Notes: generated from the letters alone by a model not told the origin. Counted from the stretch's first letter, positions 12,001-23,458 are shown. The stretch is DNA of 64,000 nucleotides from Silene conica (GCA_029255685.2 CM055318.2:67861136-67925135); one strand, 5' to 3'. A program made the numbers and translations.

Positions 12001-15000
12001 CCTTTCTGGGATCTTTTTCAATCTGTTGGCCGAGATTATTCCAGCCTACTCGTGGATCCATGTGGTTACCTTCAGCCTCCATCTGTGCATTAGTTTTAAT
12101 CATGTTTGGTTCTGCCTTCTCGAGTTTCATGCCATCCATAGTCGTAACTCCCTCGCCAACAAGCTGAGGATACTTCTTCATATCAGGATTCCCATATTGG
12201 ACTCCACTCGCATTTTGATGCGGTTGCAACATTTGCTTCCTCCATTGCATATCTGATCTTTGAAGCCCATCCATAAAAGAGCCATCTTGCTGATGCTGAA
12301 GGTCATCGGGCTCACTGGATGCAAGCGTGCCCCTCTTATTAAAATTGGAATATGTTGACAAATGTGATTCTTGATTTACCATCTTTGCAGTGGCCGACAG
12401 ATTCATGTCGCTAGCATATGGTATCGGTATATTCTGACCAGCAGATGACACTCCATGAGGTAAAACAGGACCTTGTGAAGGATCGTGCATAGTTCTTTGG
12501 TTAGTTGGCCCTGAAGTTTCAAAAGCCAACAAGCATTAATCACAGGAAAAAAAAACATGAAACTTTTTAAGAAGTAAGACGACACTCTGACATCATATTA
12601 AATATCATAGTATTGCACAAAGTTCTTCGCCTTAAACCCAACAGATCATTAGGACCAATACCTTGGGAAAGAACATTTTCTTGGTCATGCTGTGACATTA
12701 TATCACCATAGATTGAGCTTTCAGATACATGACCTATGCAGATTTTCTTTCCATATGACCGGTTGTTCGATGTTACAGTAACTTCTGGAATCTGTCTCAG
12801 TCTCTTACGCATTCCAACTATACCTAAATCAATCTAACAGGTAAAAATAATAACAAACCATTAACAAGCAATGAAAACACAAGATACTATTAGCAACAAT
12901 CATCTCAAATAAGGAAAAGATTACTCGATCAACAATATCATCCAATCAATCCCCCAAATCAAGCAATCACATAATTCTTTCACATTTGTAATTATAGCAA
13001 ATATATTTGTATAGGCTCGCTCCTAATTCTAACCTTAATTAGACTAGCATTCTTCCTATATAAACTCATCGTTATCATTGTAATTACACTTATACATATT
13101 AATAAAACACCTCTCTTACATGGTATCAAGAAGTCATAAGAGATCCTCTCACAACCACCTTTCAACCAGCCCTACCACCTCCTTCAAGCGTTGTGCCTCT
13201 GTTTTGCCCGACCTCACCAATCCCACCACCGCAATGACGAACCTCGACAGCACAATCCCAAACCCTCATGACACCACAAAACCCCTTATCTCGATTAACC
13301 TTGGCCATTGTGTCAAACTAACTCCGCTAAATTATGTCTCTTGGCGGTTTCAATTAATGAACATACTTTCTGGGTATAGCCTCTTTGGCTTCCTTGACGG
13401 TTCAACCACCAACCTTGTCGTCTAACGACAAACAAGAAACACGCAATCCAGCCTATCTATTGTGGCTCAAGCAAGATGGCTTGATCCTTGGCGCCCTCAT
13501 GGGAACACTCAAATACTCAATGCCATGGTTCAAGCCCTCACTGTTCGTGCCACCTCGTCTAAGGAAGCATGGAGTATCTTGGCTAGCACATACAACAACC
13601 CCTCTCGAGCCCATGTCTTACAACTGAAAGACCGCTTAGACTCGATAGTCAAAACCGCTGATTGATAGTGACTATATGAATGTCTTTAAAACATGTATTG
13701 ATCAATTAGCACTATTGATCAATTAGTACTATATCTTCAGGGTCTACGGTTTTACCCAATAGTGCTAACTGATCAATACATGTTTGAAGACATTTATATA
13801 GTCACTGATCAGCGGTTTTGACTATCGAGTCTAAGCGGTCTTTCAGTTGTAAGACATGGGACGAGAGGGGTTGTTGTATGTGCTAGCCAAGATATCCTAT
13901 GCTTCCTTAGACGAGGTGGCACGAACAGTGAGGGCTTGAACCGTGGCATTGAGTGTTCCCATGAGGGCGCCAAGGATCAAGTCATCTTGCTTGAGCCACA
14001 ATAGATAGGCTAGATTGGATGTTTCTTGTTTGTTGTTAGACGACAAGGTTGGCGGTGGTGAGGTGGTTGAACCGTCGAGGAAACCAAAGAGGCTATACCC
14101 AAACAGTATGTTCATTAATTGAAACCGCCAATAGACATAATTTAGCAGAGTTAGTTTGACACAATGGCCAAGGTTAATCGAGACAAGGGGGTTTTGTGGT
14201 GTCATGAGAGTTTGGGATTGTAATGTCGAGGTTGGTCATTGCGGTGGTGGTACTGGTGAGGGAGGTGGTAAGGCGGGTTGAAAGGTGGTTGTGAGAGGAT
14301 CTCTGGTAAGAGAGGTGTTTTATTAATATGTATAAGTGTAATTACAATTTACAATGATGAATGCTATGAGTTTATATAGGAAGAATGCTAGTCTAATTAA
14401 GGTTAGAATTATGATCCTATACAAATATATTTGCTATAATTACAAATGTGAAAGAATTATGTGATTGCTTGATTTGGGGGATTGATTGATGATATTGTTT
14501 ATTGAGTTGAGTAATCTTTTCCTTATTTGAGATGATTGTAGGGTTGTTGCTAACATGATAGGAATATTAATAATAGTTGACCTCAACCATCACCTTAAGG
14601 TTTTGGTTGAGATGGTTCATCTACAACCATCCCTGCTGCAGATATACCTACAGCTTCAATGACATAGCTATTTTGACAGCTTACCTTGGAAGCTGGATTC
14701 TGACAAAGCCTGTCCAACCTAGGCACAGGGTCAAGACAAAGCTTCGGCTGCAATGCATTAAGTATCCGTGACTCTACTTCCTGCATTTGGAAAGCAATAA
14801 CACATCTACCATCAGACTCTCATAGATGTGGAAGGCAAAATTACAAAATGAAATTAGACCATTCATATCTTACCATTAAATCCCCATACGTCCAAGAATC
14901 GTCAGCCATTAAAGGAATATCCTTCACAATATTTTCCAAGGACATCTTAAGAGAAACCTTGCTGACAATTGCAGATTCACTTGGAGAAGAAATATTCGAT

Positions 15001-18000
15001 CCACAATGAGGAACACATTTTCGATAGTCACGAACCTACACATATCATAATTACAAATCAGAAGCTAGATCACATAAGCACCCAAAAATTCAAAATACAG
15101 CAAGTCATCTCCAGTAAAATATATCCAAAAGCATGACAATAGCATCAGTTGTCCTCATATAGTAATATCAAAATATATAAACAGTGTCTTTGCCAACCAG
15201 AAGTTACAGCTGTTATCCTCAGACGATACCAACTAATCTGCCTGTATGTCATAAATATGCAGCTTAAAAATAACAAAAATAAGCACGACTCATAGAAGTT
15301 AAAAAGTAAGACAGTTACTGATGCATTCAAGAGACCAGATAAAATGACTCGCACTGCTACTCTAAAAATTTAGAACAGTATCAAATCATGTTTAAAAAAT
15401 CCAAGTCTTCAAAGTTATAGTCATGTATTTTACGTCATGAAATATAAAGCACTATGAAAGGAAGTCGAAGTTAATTCCTTCGACCGAATGTGCTAGGACA
15501 TAAACCAAGTGATCTCTGCTAAAAATGCTCACTTATGTACAGATTCATTTTCAATGTGCAACAACCTTGGAGCCTCATTAGGCCGTGTTGAAGTCTGAAT
15601 GACACTATCTTTCATAATGTTGTGCGGAAGCGTGAATACCTCGTGTTGGGCCTCTGCTGCGCCGGTGTCCAATGTCCATAATAGTACGATGTTGTCCGCT
15701 TTGGGCCAAGCCCTCACGGATTTACACTTGGGCTCCTTCCCAAAAGGCCTCATACTATTATATTTTCAGGACACTTATAAAGATGATACTTCACCTTTAA
15801 ACTACCGATGTGGGACATAAGTTTGCACCCTAACAATCCTCCCCTCAAACCAAGGACCATCATCTTAACTCGGACCTTGACCTCCATGGAGAACTCCCAC
15901 ACTCTACGGCCCCAACTTCTAGACACCCGAAACATCACCAAGTCTTGATAAGACTCCCCTTAGCCGACACCCCCTCTGCATCCAATATACCCTGGACCGG
16001 GTCCGCCATTTCAGAAGTTCTAGAACACATATGGTCTCTGGCATCCAACCTGGAAAGGACCCACCAGACCTGTGGCACCCAATCTGATAAGGGTCCACCT
16101 GATCAACAATTCTAGTACACAAATGGTCTTTGTCCCACAAGACTTATGACGCCTTTCATCCATTTAGGCCTGGACGGGCCTTGCTCACGGACTCACCATG
16201 AGCTAGGAGTTCCATGTCTTACAGGGTACAACTTCAAGTCTTGGGCCTGCTGATGCATCCTTGTGTCTAGCCCAAGTCAAACCTTGGGCTCTGATACCAC
16301 TTGTTGTAACGGACGCGTGAACATCCCGTGTTGGGCCTCTGCTGCGCCGGTGTCCAATGTCCATAATAGTACGATATTGTCCGCTTTGGGCCAAGCCCTC
16401 ACGGATTTACTCTTAGGCTCCTTCCCAAAAGGCCTCATACTATTATATTTTCAGGACACTTATAAAGATGATACTTCACCTTTAAACTACCGATGTGGGA
16501 CATAGGTTTGCACCCTAACACATAAATTATCTAGGACCTCTTTCGGGCAATCTACAACGAAGTGTTCTGCACTTCCACATTCATTAGTCCTATGTTTCTT
16601 ACTTTCTTATACTTCTACTAAACATTTTGAGTGAAAATAACGGATAGTCTGAATTATCTCTAGACCAAATGGCAAATTGGAATGTATTTCAAATAAATTA
16701 AACCTTCATCTGCGTTACTTCAAATTTGACAAAAATGACAGACTAGAGGTTCACAAGGCTACATTTTGACAGATAACTATAACATTCTAATAGAACAAAA
16801 AGCCTTAATCCGAAAATGATTTGGGCTGGGCTAACACAAATCATCATTTGAAACCGTCAATGAAAGGTTAAATAAAAAAAAAAAAAAAAAAAGAGAAACG
16901 AAACCATCATAAATGTAAGTAGAACAGATTATACATCAAAAAAGTTAAGAAAGCCATAAAATGATGAGACTTTTTTGTAAAGATAGTTGATAAAAACTTA
17001 AAAGATAAAAGTACAAAGATACAAAAATCCAAGGACCAAATTTATTCGAAAAAGGAGTATCGATAAAAACGGGTTTAAGTTGAATTAACAAAAATCCTTG
17101 GAACATTTAGTATTAAGATAAAAGAACCAGACTCCATCACCTTCACGTATTCTTTCCTGCCACACTGCCTACTCCAATGCCATAATTTCTTCGGTCCCCA
17201 TGAAAACTCCTATCGTTTTGAACACCAGAATCCATGTTTTCTTTGGTCTCAACTATACCTCAGAATTATCACTTCCACATTCTTCAAGCTTTTCCTAACC
17301 AAGGCTCCAATTGGCCTAAATACTCTGTTTCACATGGCATAACCACCTTAACCAATTCTCCCTCTCCCTCACCTTATTGTACATAGACCCAAACAAGTCA
17401 CCCAACTCCTATTTTCACCCTAGCCACCCCATTCTAAATTTTTTGGTTTTTGTGTATCTATTATCATAATAATAAATGCATGCGTTTGGCATCCATGCAG
17501 ATTGTACCCTACGGAGGTCGTAAACTAGCAGTATATAAAGTAGTTGTACGGAATAGATGAATTTACTCACCTCACACATTATTGCACCTTCCACAAACTT
17601 GCATGGAATATCATCCAGAATACCACCAGGCAGCCGACCAGACTCAATGGCCTTCAATAAGTAAATAAAATACAATAAACAACAAAATTAATTCGTATAA
17701 ATTGAAATAAGGTAAACAGAGACAGGGACAAAAACCTGTTGAATTAAATGGTCAGTTGTAACTGCTACGAGAAAACACTGTAGCATAGTTACGAGCGTAG
17801 TAGTAAATTAGAGGAAGTGTATACCACTTTTGTTCTATAACATCCATAATATGGCAATTTGGATTAGAAGGGCCATAGTCTATACCACTTTGGTTCTATA
17901 ACATCCATAATATGGCAATATGGTATAGAAGGGCTTTATTTAAATGTGAGTTGACAGACTTATAATCTATGGCAAATGTTGTACAACAATAAATGAGAGC

Positions 18001-20031
18001 AATGCAAATGCATCTAGTGTAGTTGGTAAAGTCATGAGGGATGATACTCATGACCTTTGTTGCTCCATTTTACACCCAAATAAATAAATTGAGAGCAATG
18101 TTGTGCCACTACTTCTACAGCAGGAACAACATAAACAAAAGATCTTCGGAAAAAAAAAGCATTTGATCAATACGAAACTAGCGAAGAAAAAAAGGACACT
18201 GCCAACTTACTGAAAAGAGACCTTCCGAGGTCCGATCATATGGGCGTAAAACCTTCAAACCATCTTTATAAGTATGCCCATTGTCGTTCTGAAATGCCAG
18301 AAATACTCGGTATATCATTTTCAGTATCATCAGCATTTTAAACTACATTAGAAACACTATTAGTACAAAAACTAAATATAGATTCCCAAACCTCTGAGGC
18401 CTTTACAATAGAGTATCCATCTGGGTAGAGATTCAAACTGAATGAAACTTCATCATCTAAAACCAGAAAAGACAAGAAATTCACATTGGAGAACAAATAA
18501 TATCCAATACAGGAAAACTTGCGGATAGACTTAAACAAATCAATGAACCTCCAAAAGTATGTTCCTTTCCAGATGATACAGATGAACCAGTGAGACCCAC
18601 TGCATCCTCAACGTTTCTCTGCATTGTTTTCAGATTGCAAAAGTGAGGTGTGAAGTACTGGCAATAAAGAGTAACCTAATTATCTCTCCCTTTCCTGTGT
18701 ACTTCATCGCTAAAATTTTAAATTGAAACACGGTAGTAGTTAGCTTCTCCCTTTCAGTTGAATCCAAGTTCCCGAGTCTAACAATTCCCATAACATTAAA
18801 ACGTACAAGATCATTCTACATTTCTGCCCTACCATGTCGATTCAAATTAACAAAAACTTGCTCCTAATCCTACACTACATATTAACCAAAATAAATCTTC
18901 ATCCACAAAGCAAAAATATAACATAGAGAGGGAAACAACAACAAACTAAGAAAACCAAAGCTCGGATCTTAATATCAACATTATTTAATAGATGCTACTC
19001 AGACTCATCATCAAGTGCAAAAAAGAGTAGTGCAAGCAAGAGGCTCGGACATGGCCATCTTGTTATTTAATAGATGCTACTCAGACTCATCACCATTATT
19101 GAATTAATGTTACTCGGACTCATCAGTCATCATCAGCTGTGAAAAGCCATGTTACTCAAAATCGTTTAGGAAGATCTGACATGGGTGCATGTCCAAGTAT
19201 CCAACTTGGACATTTCATAAAATGCTTCCATATTTTTGGCTTAAAACAAGGGGCACAACTCTCATACCCTTGTTCCCGTGGGAGACATGGGTACGCGAGG
19301 GAATAAGAAACGTCCGAGTAACATAGCTGAAAGGAGTACAAGCGAGAGTCCCGGTGGCTATTTTGTTACACGGTCTAATCCTCCTGTCATATCAGAAGGA
19401 ACATCATATTAACACGCACAACTAAAGTGAAGTGTCGAAGTAACATGGACATCGAAAAACCGACAAATTCAAATATTCTACCCTTAAAGATTGCAACTTT
19501 AGAAAGCTCAAACCACCAACAAAAGCATGCTACAAGAAACAACAATCGAATTACAATAAACACAACAATTTCGAAGTGAAAATCTCAAATTATAAACCCT
19601 ACCCAATTCAATCTTCTACAAACCCAAGTTGTCCCACAGGCTCAACACCCATAAAACCATGCTACAAAAACAACAATCAAATTACAATAAACACAACAAT
19701 TTCAAAGCGAAATTCTCAATCATAAACCCTACCCAATTCAACTTTATACAAACCCATATTGTTCCACAAACTCAATACCCTAAAATTGCGCCTTCTTACT
19801 CAAACTACCACCATTTTTGCCCAAATAAACGACGTAAAAATTCAGCAAAACTAATTTTTATAAGACTATAAGAAGAAAAAGATTAAAACTTACATTAGTT
19901 TGATCCTTAAAGTGGGATTTTGAAGTTTGGAGAGAATTATGAGTGTTTTCATTAAATTGGGTTGATTCAGTGATCATAGGTTCGGGTTTATGCCTCGTAC
20001 TTGTTCTGGAAATTTTGAATGAAACCCCCAT
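9080..20031 (-). CDS. PHL: PHL / SPT20-like Q-rich regulator, 13 exons
   Basis: This is the homologue of Arabidopsis PHYTOCHROME-DEPENDENT LATE-FLOWERING (At1g72390), also listed as the plant SPT20 subunit of SAGA. In Arabidopsis it works in the nucleus with phyB and CONSTANS to promote flowering. The exons are 20031-19894, 18618-18549, 18456-18392, 18288-18211, 17651-17571, 15035-14874, 14780-14685, 12833-12662, 12510-11595, 11441-11236, 11134-11010, 10750-10712 and 10435-9080. That is 3504 nt and 1167 aa, with all phases agreeing. The N-terminus is MGVSFKISR. Exons 5-6 carry the Spt20-like stretch DIPCKFVEGAIMCEV-RDYRKC at about residues 130-150. Exons 10-12 carry LSEKPNDGTVAMHYG. The last exon (about 452 aa) is rich in Q, M, G and S. 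The protein is slightly shorter than I recall for Arabidopsis. Several introns contain transposons, but the frame is intact. Confidence 0.9.
13129..13663 (+). pseudogene. Copia gag fragment, left arm
   Basis: The translated fragment resembles the N-terminal half of a Ty1/copia gag (UBN2-like region: NPHDTTKPLISINLGHCVKL, then SWRFQLMNILSGYSLFGFLD). A frameshift near 13410 puts the rest, including AYLLWLKQDGLILGALMGTL, in another frame. There is no zinc knuckle, protease or pol. It is antisense to the PHL-like transcript. Confidence 0.7.
13800..14300 (-). pseudogene. Copia gag fragment, right arm
   Basis: This is the minus-strand counterpart of the left-arm fragment. It carries SINLGHCVKLTLLNYVYWRF and AYLLWLKQDDLILGALMGTL, with point differences and a small deletion. 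It runs in the sense direction of the PHL-like gene and is broken like its partner. Confidence 0.68.
15618..15835 (-). repeat. TRIM LTR (3' copy)
   Basis: On the minus strand this copy starts TGTTAGGGTGCAAAC, includes GTCCCACATCGGTAG and ATAAGTGTCCTGAAA, and ends GCACAACA. It differs from the partner copy at roughly ten positions, mainly near its outer end. Confidence 0.85.
16302..16520 (-). repeat. TRIM LTR (5' copy)
   Basis: This is the partner of 15618-15835 and lies directly next to the primer-binding site at 16282-16299. It ends GTTACAACA on the minus strand. Confidence 0.85.
17820..17935. repeat. Two-copy tandem repeat of about 61 bp
   Basis: The unit beginning TATACCACTTT-GTTCTATAA and containing CATCCATAATATGGCAAT occurs at 17820-17880 and again at 17881-17935. 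It lies in PHL intron 4. Confidence 0.75.
18005..18089 (+). mobile_element. Degenerate SINE in PHL intron 4
   Basis: An 85-bp insert is bounded by the direct repeat TGAGAGCAATG at 17994-18004 and 18090-18100. It begins with a box-A-like TAGTGTAGTTGG and ends in an AAATAAATAAAT tail, which gives plus orientation. Box B is not clearly preserved. The target duplication and A-rich tail support retroposition. Confidence 0.66.
19107..19324. repeat. Short inverted repeat, possible MITE
   Basis: ATGTTACTCGGAC at 19107-19119 and GTCCGAGTAACAT at 19312-19324 are exact inverted repeats about 190 bp apart in PHL intron 1. Related ATGCTACTCAGACTCATCA copies lie at about 18991-19013 and 19071-19093. No target duplication is clear. 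Confidence 0.45.
19525..19770. repeat. Two-copy tandem duplication of about 133 bp
   Basis: CATGCTACAAGAAACAACAA at 19525 recurs as CATGCTACAAAAACAACAA at 19658. The order of ACAATAAACACAACAATTTC and AAACCCTACCCAATTCAA is conserved in both units. The repeat is in the first intron of the PHL-like gene. Confidence 0.75.
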
Positions 20032-21720
20032 TTTTTGGGGAAAATTATGAGTTAATTCTTCTAAAGAGTTGATGAAGATTAGAAATTTGAATAGAATTTA
20101 CGGAAATTGAAGAGGGATTTTTGTTCAATCCCCCTACAATTTGAAGAGAGCCTATATTGGTAAGTTGCGTATGAATTCTCCTTACAACTTACCACTGTTA
20201 CTAGAGATGAAATACTGAAACTGTAAAACTCCCTCTAACAACTAGTCACGTGACTCAAGTCGGTCCGAATTCTCTCTGGGTTTTTTTCGTACTTATTAAA
20301 TTGGGTTATGCTCATTCATATACACAATTTACTCAATTAGGTACAAAATTGACTAATTTACCCTTTTTTTATAACTCCCAAACTCTTAATTTTCTATCCT
20401 AACTAATCCTCCCTAATTCTACCATCTCCTTCACCGTCCCTGCCAAGTGCCACCACCCTACCCTACCTCTGCTAGCTGCCGACCACCAACCACTGCCTAC
20501 GCTTGCCGACGACCCACCCCGCCTCTGCACCGTCGGTCACCTCTGACGCCAGTCCGTTGCTCAACACGACCACCGCCGACCCCCTGTCTCTTACACACGC
20601 CCAACCAGAAACCTCCCCTCCCCCTGACCCTTGCACGTCGACTTACCTCCGACACCTCCGCCGACCAGACTTCCAACCGCCATCACCGGGGCCGCCCCCT
20701 ACCACCCTACTACCCTAGCCACCAATTCCCAAAAAACCCTAAGTTCACAAATTTTAATTTTATCTAACCCGAATTTAATTAATTACTAGATTATTTACAA
20801 TTTGATATAAAGAATGAAGTAAGAATTAGTACTCTATTATGGGAATTAGGATTAAAATTGAGTAATTTGATTGAGATTTGATTAATTTTAAGAGATAGAA
20901 AAGAGAGAATTTGTTTTTTTTTTCATTAGGAGAAGGGTAGAGTTTGGAAAATTTATGACAAAAAGTTTATGAAAGAGCAAAAATCGTAGATGAAAGAGCA
21001 ATTACGATTAAATTTTGCACATTAATTTACTTAATTCAACAATTTTTACCTAAATTTTCATAATTGCCCGTAATAAAAAAATTAGACTTTTCTCTTTAAA
21101 CCTTATCATTCGTTCGACTATTATATATGGATCATAATTCGCACATATCAAACGTAAGTTCGTCGTTTCATCATAATTTTTTTATTGAATTCCGTATTTT
21201 AATCAATTTAGTTTATGTTTTTTCTAAAAAGAGGGGTTTTTAATAATTAGGGTTTGTATTGGTTTTGGTTGATGAATGGGTGGTTGTGAGGTCGGCAGGG
21301 CCGGAGAAGGGTGGTCGACGGACGGCGTGGGAGGGTGGTGGGTGGGGAAGTGGTGGGCGTTGACTTAATATTGGTGTGCGATTGTGCGTTGGTATATATT
21401 CAATTGCAGTAAAATCAGAACCAATTGTAGGCACTAAAAATTTATTTAAGTTTCGAAAATACAGAAATGAATTAAATTGAATTAATAATGAATAAATTAC
21501 TCAATTTAATTATCTTTGTCCCTTTTAAAATCAAATTTGGGTCATTCTGAGTTATTCGGGTCCAAACAGAAGCCAAATTGGGCCAAAATCGTAAAACAAG
21601 CCGAAATGGGTCTGAAGCCCAAAGCCCACCGAAGCCCAAACTTTTTCTTTATAAATAGAGCGAAGTTTGTTCAAAACAAAAAAAAGAGAGAAAACGGAAA
21701 GAAAACTCGAAGAAAAGATC
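20032..21720. other. PHL promoter side and flank of the Tat element
   Basis: No gene is supported here. The 5' leader of the PHL-like gene lies just above 20031, and its promoter must lie in the next several hundred bases. A C-rich stretch at 20440-20720 can be read as a proline-rich frame, but this looks like composition, not coding. A G-rich stretch lies at 21270-21360. A TATA-like TATAAATA at 21650-21657 lies 70 bp ahead of the Tat LTR homology. Confidence 0.5.
21650..21657 (+). promoter_or_regulatory. TATA box next to the Tat 5' LTR
   Basis: TATAAATA lies in CTTTATAAATAGAGC, followed about 30 bp later by an A/G-rich start region. It is well placed to drive the Tat element. However, it lies outside the 404 bp shared with the 3' LTR. 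Confidence 0.5.
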
Positions 21721-22124
21721 TGAAATTCTCTCTGAAAATCTCGTTAAATTCATCGTAAGCAGTCAAAAAGCACAACAAATTCGTGCCGCCTGCGCAAGAA
21801 AACTCAAACACTCAAACACGAATATTCAAACATTCAAACTTGAATATTCAAACATTCAAACATTCAAGAGAGATTCAAGTCGTTCGACCTCTCAAGAATA
21901 CAAGTCAACGTGACGCGTAGAGTGCATCCACCCTCTACACGCAACCCCCTTCAACAAAAACGCACGCGCACCCCTTAAGTGGATCGTGCACGTGTAACCT
22001 GTTTGTTTAGTTAGAATTAAAGGATTATTAGAGATTGTACACGAAATTTTTTGATATTAATAAAAACTTATTTTGTTTTTGTGTTTTGTATTTCAGTTAT
22101 CGTAATACAAAATCTGTTGCTACA
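21721..22124 (+). repeat. Tat element 1, 5' LTR
   Basis: This copy starts TGAAATTCTCTCTG and ends GTTGCTACA. It is matched over the same 404-bp length at 47017-47420 with about eight differences. It contains an internal ATTCAAACATTCAAAC repeat and AATAAAAAC near the 3' end, a plausible poly(A) signal. Confidence 0.82.
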
Positions 22125-22128
22125 AATT

Positions 22129-22146
22129 TGGTGAACCCGGCGTGAA
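22129..22146 (+). other. Primer-binding-site-like sequence
   Basis: TGGTGAACCCGGCGTGAA begins five bases after the end of the 5' LTR, the usual place for a tRNA primer site. I do not assign the tRNA. Confidence 0.5.
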
Positions 22147-22195
22147 AATCTCTACCTCTCATCTCTACAACTTTACAAGCCAAGTCTACTCGAAG

Positions 22196-23458
22196 ATGTC
22201 AACCAAGCAAGACACCGTACCCAACGCTTCTAAGAAGACCTACGCAGCGATAGTGCAGGGTACCCCCACTGCTGCTACCTCCCCAGCTGTGCAATCAGTA
22301 GGCATCTGCACTAGAGGAATGGCAAAGAAAGCTGCTATCAACGCTGCTGCTACCAGCCTACGCTCTGCGCATGTCCCTACCAGACCCCGCAAAATCTCCG
22401 TTGCCTCCATAGTTGTCGCTGCTACAGCTATCCTTTCTGCCTCCACTCCTTCGCGTGGGGAGACTCGAAGTTTTAAGGTCGACAACAGCGCTTCCCCTTG
22501 CAAACCTAGGGCGTCACCAAGAAAGAAAGATTTTTCCACTCCTATTAGTGCATCAGTCATGGTGATTGCTGGTTCTACACTTGAAGAGCAAGTCCAAAAC
22601 ATGAATAAGCTCCTTGAAAGGATGATGAAGGAGAACGATGAAAAGAACAAGAAAATTGATGAAATTCAGAAGGGAGTGTTAGAACTCCGTGATAGGAAGA
22701 CTCACAGCGAGCCTAGTGATACCGACAAGGATGGTGAAACTGATGAGGATGCAGATGACAATGGAAAGCCTAACAAGGAGTTTGGCGCCTACACTGAAGA
22801 AAAACTTCAGGAGTTGATAGCTAAGACAATCAAAAGACAGTTAGGTGAAAGCTCAACAAACAGTGGGCGCTACATCAAGCCTTATACTAAGAGGATCGAC
22901 AGTCTGCGCATGCCTCCTGGGTATCAGCCTCCAAAGTTTCAACAATTCGACGGGAAAGGAAATCCAAAGCAGCACATCGCCCACTTCGTCGAGACATGCA
23001 ACAATGCTGGAACCGATGGTGATCGTTTAGTCAAGCAGTTCGTACGTTCGCTTAAAGGAATTGCTTTTGACTGGTATACGGACTTGGACTCTGAGTCAAT
23101 TGACAGCTGGGTTCACATGGAAGACAAATTTCTTAACAGGTTCTACAGCACCAGACGTGTCGTCAACATGAGTGAATTAACAAACACGACGCAATGGGAG
23201 GATGAGCCCGTCGTCGACTACATCGACAGATGGCGTGCATTGAGTCTGGAATGCAAAGATCGGTTAAGTGAGACCTCGGCAGTGGAAATGTGCATCAACG
23301 GGATGAGCTGGGATATTCTTTATATCCTAAAAGGGATCAAACCAAAAAACTTTCAAGAATTGGCAACCCGCGCTCACGACATGGAAATTGCAATCAAAGG
23401 GCGTGGCAAAGCTCGATCTGCTTCTTCTAAGGCGCCAAGTGAAAAGAAGGAGTTCTAA
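22196..23458 (+). pseudogene. gag: Tat element 1 gag
   Basis: This is the Ty3/gypsy structural protein that packages the element's RNA. The ATG at 22196 follows the LTR and primer site. The N-terminal part is A/S/T-rich. An acidic, coiled-coil-like segment (about residues 150-210) precedes the retrotrans_gag core at about 240-410, with PKFQQFDGKGNPKQH and FVRSLKGIAFDWYTDL. The frame stops at a TAA at 23456. In-frame continuation (GFKSAGKEAMVVETNN) runs on to the copia insertion at 23569 and resumes at 37421. A clear zinc knuckle is not seen. Confidence 0.82.

Larger units (their letters stand above)
12886..14555. mobile_element. Inverted pair of copia LTR-gag fragments
   Basis: The left arm 12886-13710 and right arm 13757-14555 are near-identical reverse complements with a spacer of about 45 bp. 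Each arm has LTR-like sequence (about 235-250 bp, ending CTCTTACA) followed by the start of a copia-type gag (motif LTPLNYVSWRFQLMNILSGY). The left arm keeps a PBS-like TGGTATCAAG at 13121. The right arm has lost about 18 bp at that place. The gag frames are truncated and frameshifted, so nothing is functional. The structure lies wholly inside intron 7 of the PHL-like gene. No target duplication is recognisable. Confidence 0.8.
15618..16520 (-). mobile_element. TRIM-like retrotransposon with 5-bp TSD
   Basis: Two near-identical LTRs (15618-15835 and 16302-16520, about 218 bp, TG...CA on the plus strand) bound a non-coding interior of about 465 bp. The direct repeat CATAA at 15613-15617 and 16521-16525 is the target duplication. 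On the minus strand a primer-binding site TGGTATCAGAGCCCAAGG follows the right-hand LTR after two bases. This fixes the minus-strand orientation and initiator-Met tRNA priming. There is no gag or pol, so the element is non-autonomous. It sits in intron 5 of the PHL-like gene. Confidence 0.9.

Noticed and set aside
20447-20767. Proline/threonine-rich plus-strand frame
   Set aside because: It reflects C-rich composition. Two overlapping frames look equally rich, with no homology or splice context.
22240-22650. 136-codon minus-strand open frame
   Set aside because: It is a shadow of the A/S/T-rich start of the Tat gag gene.
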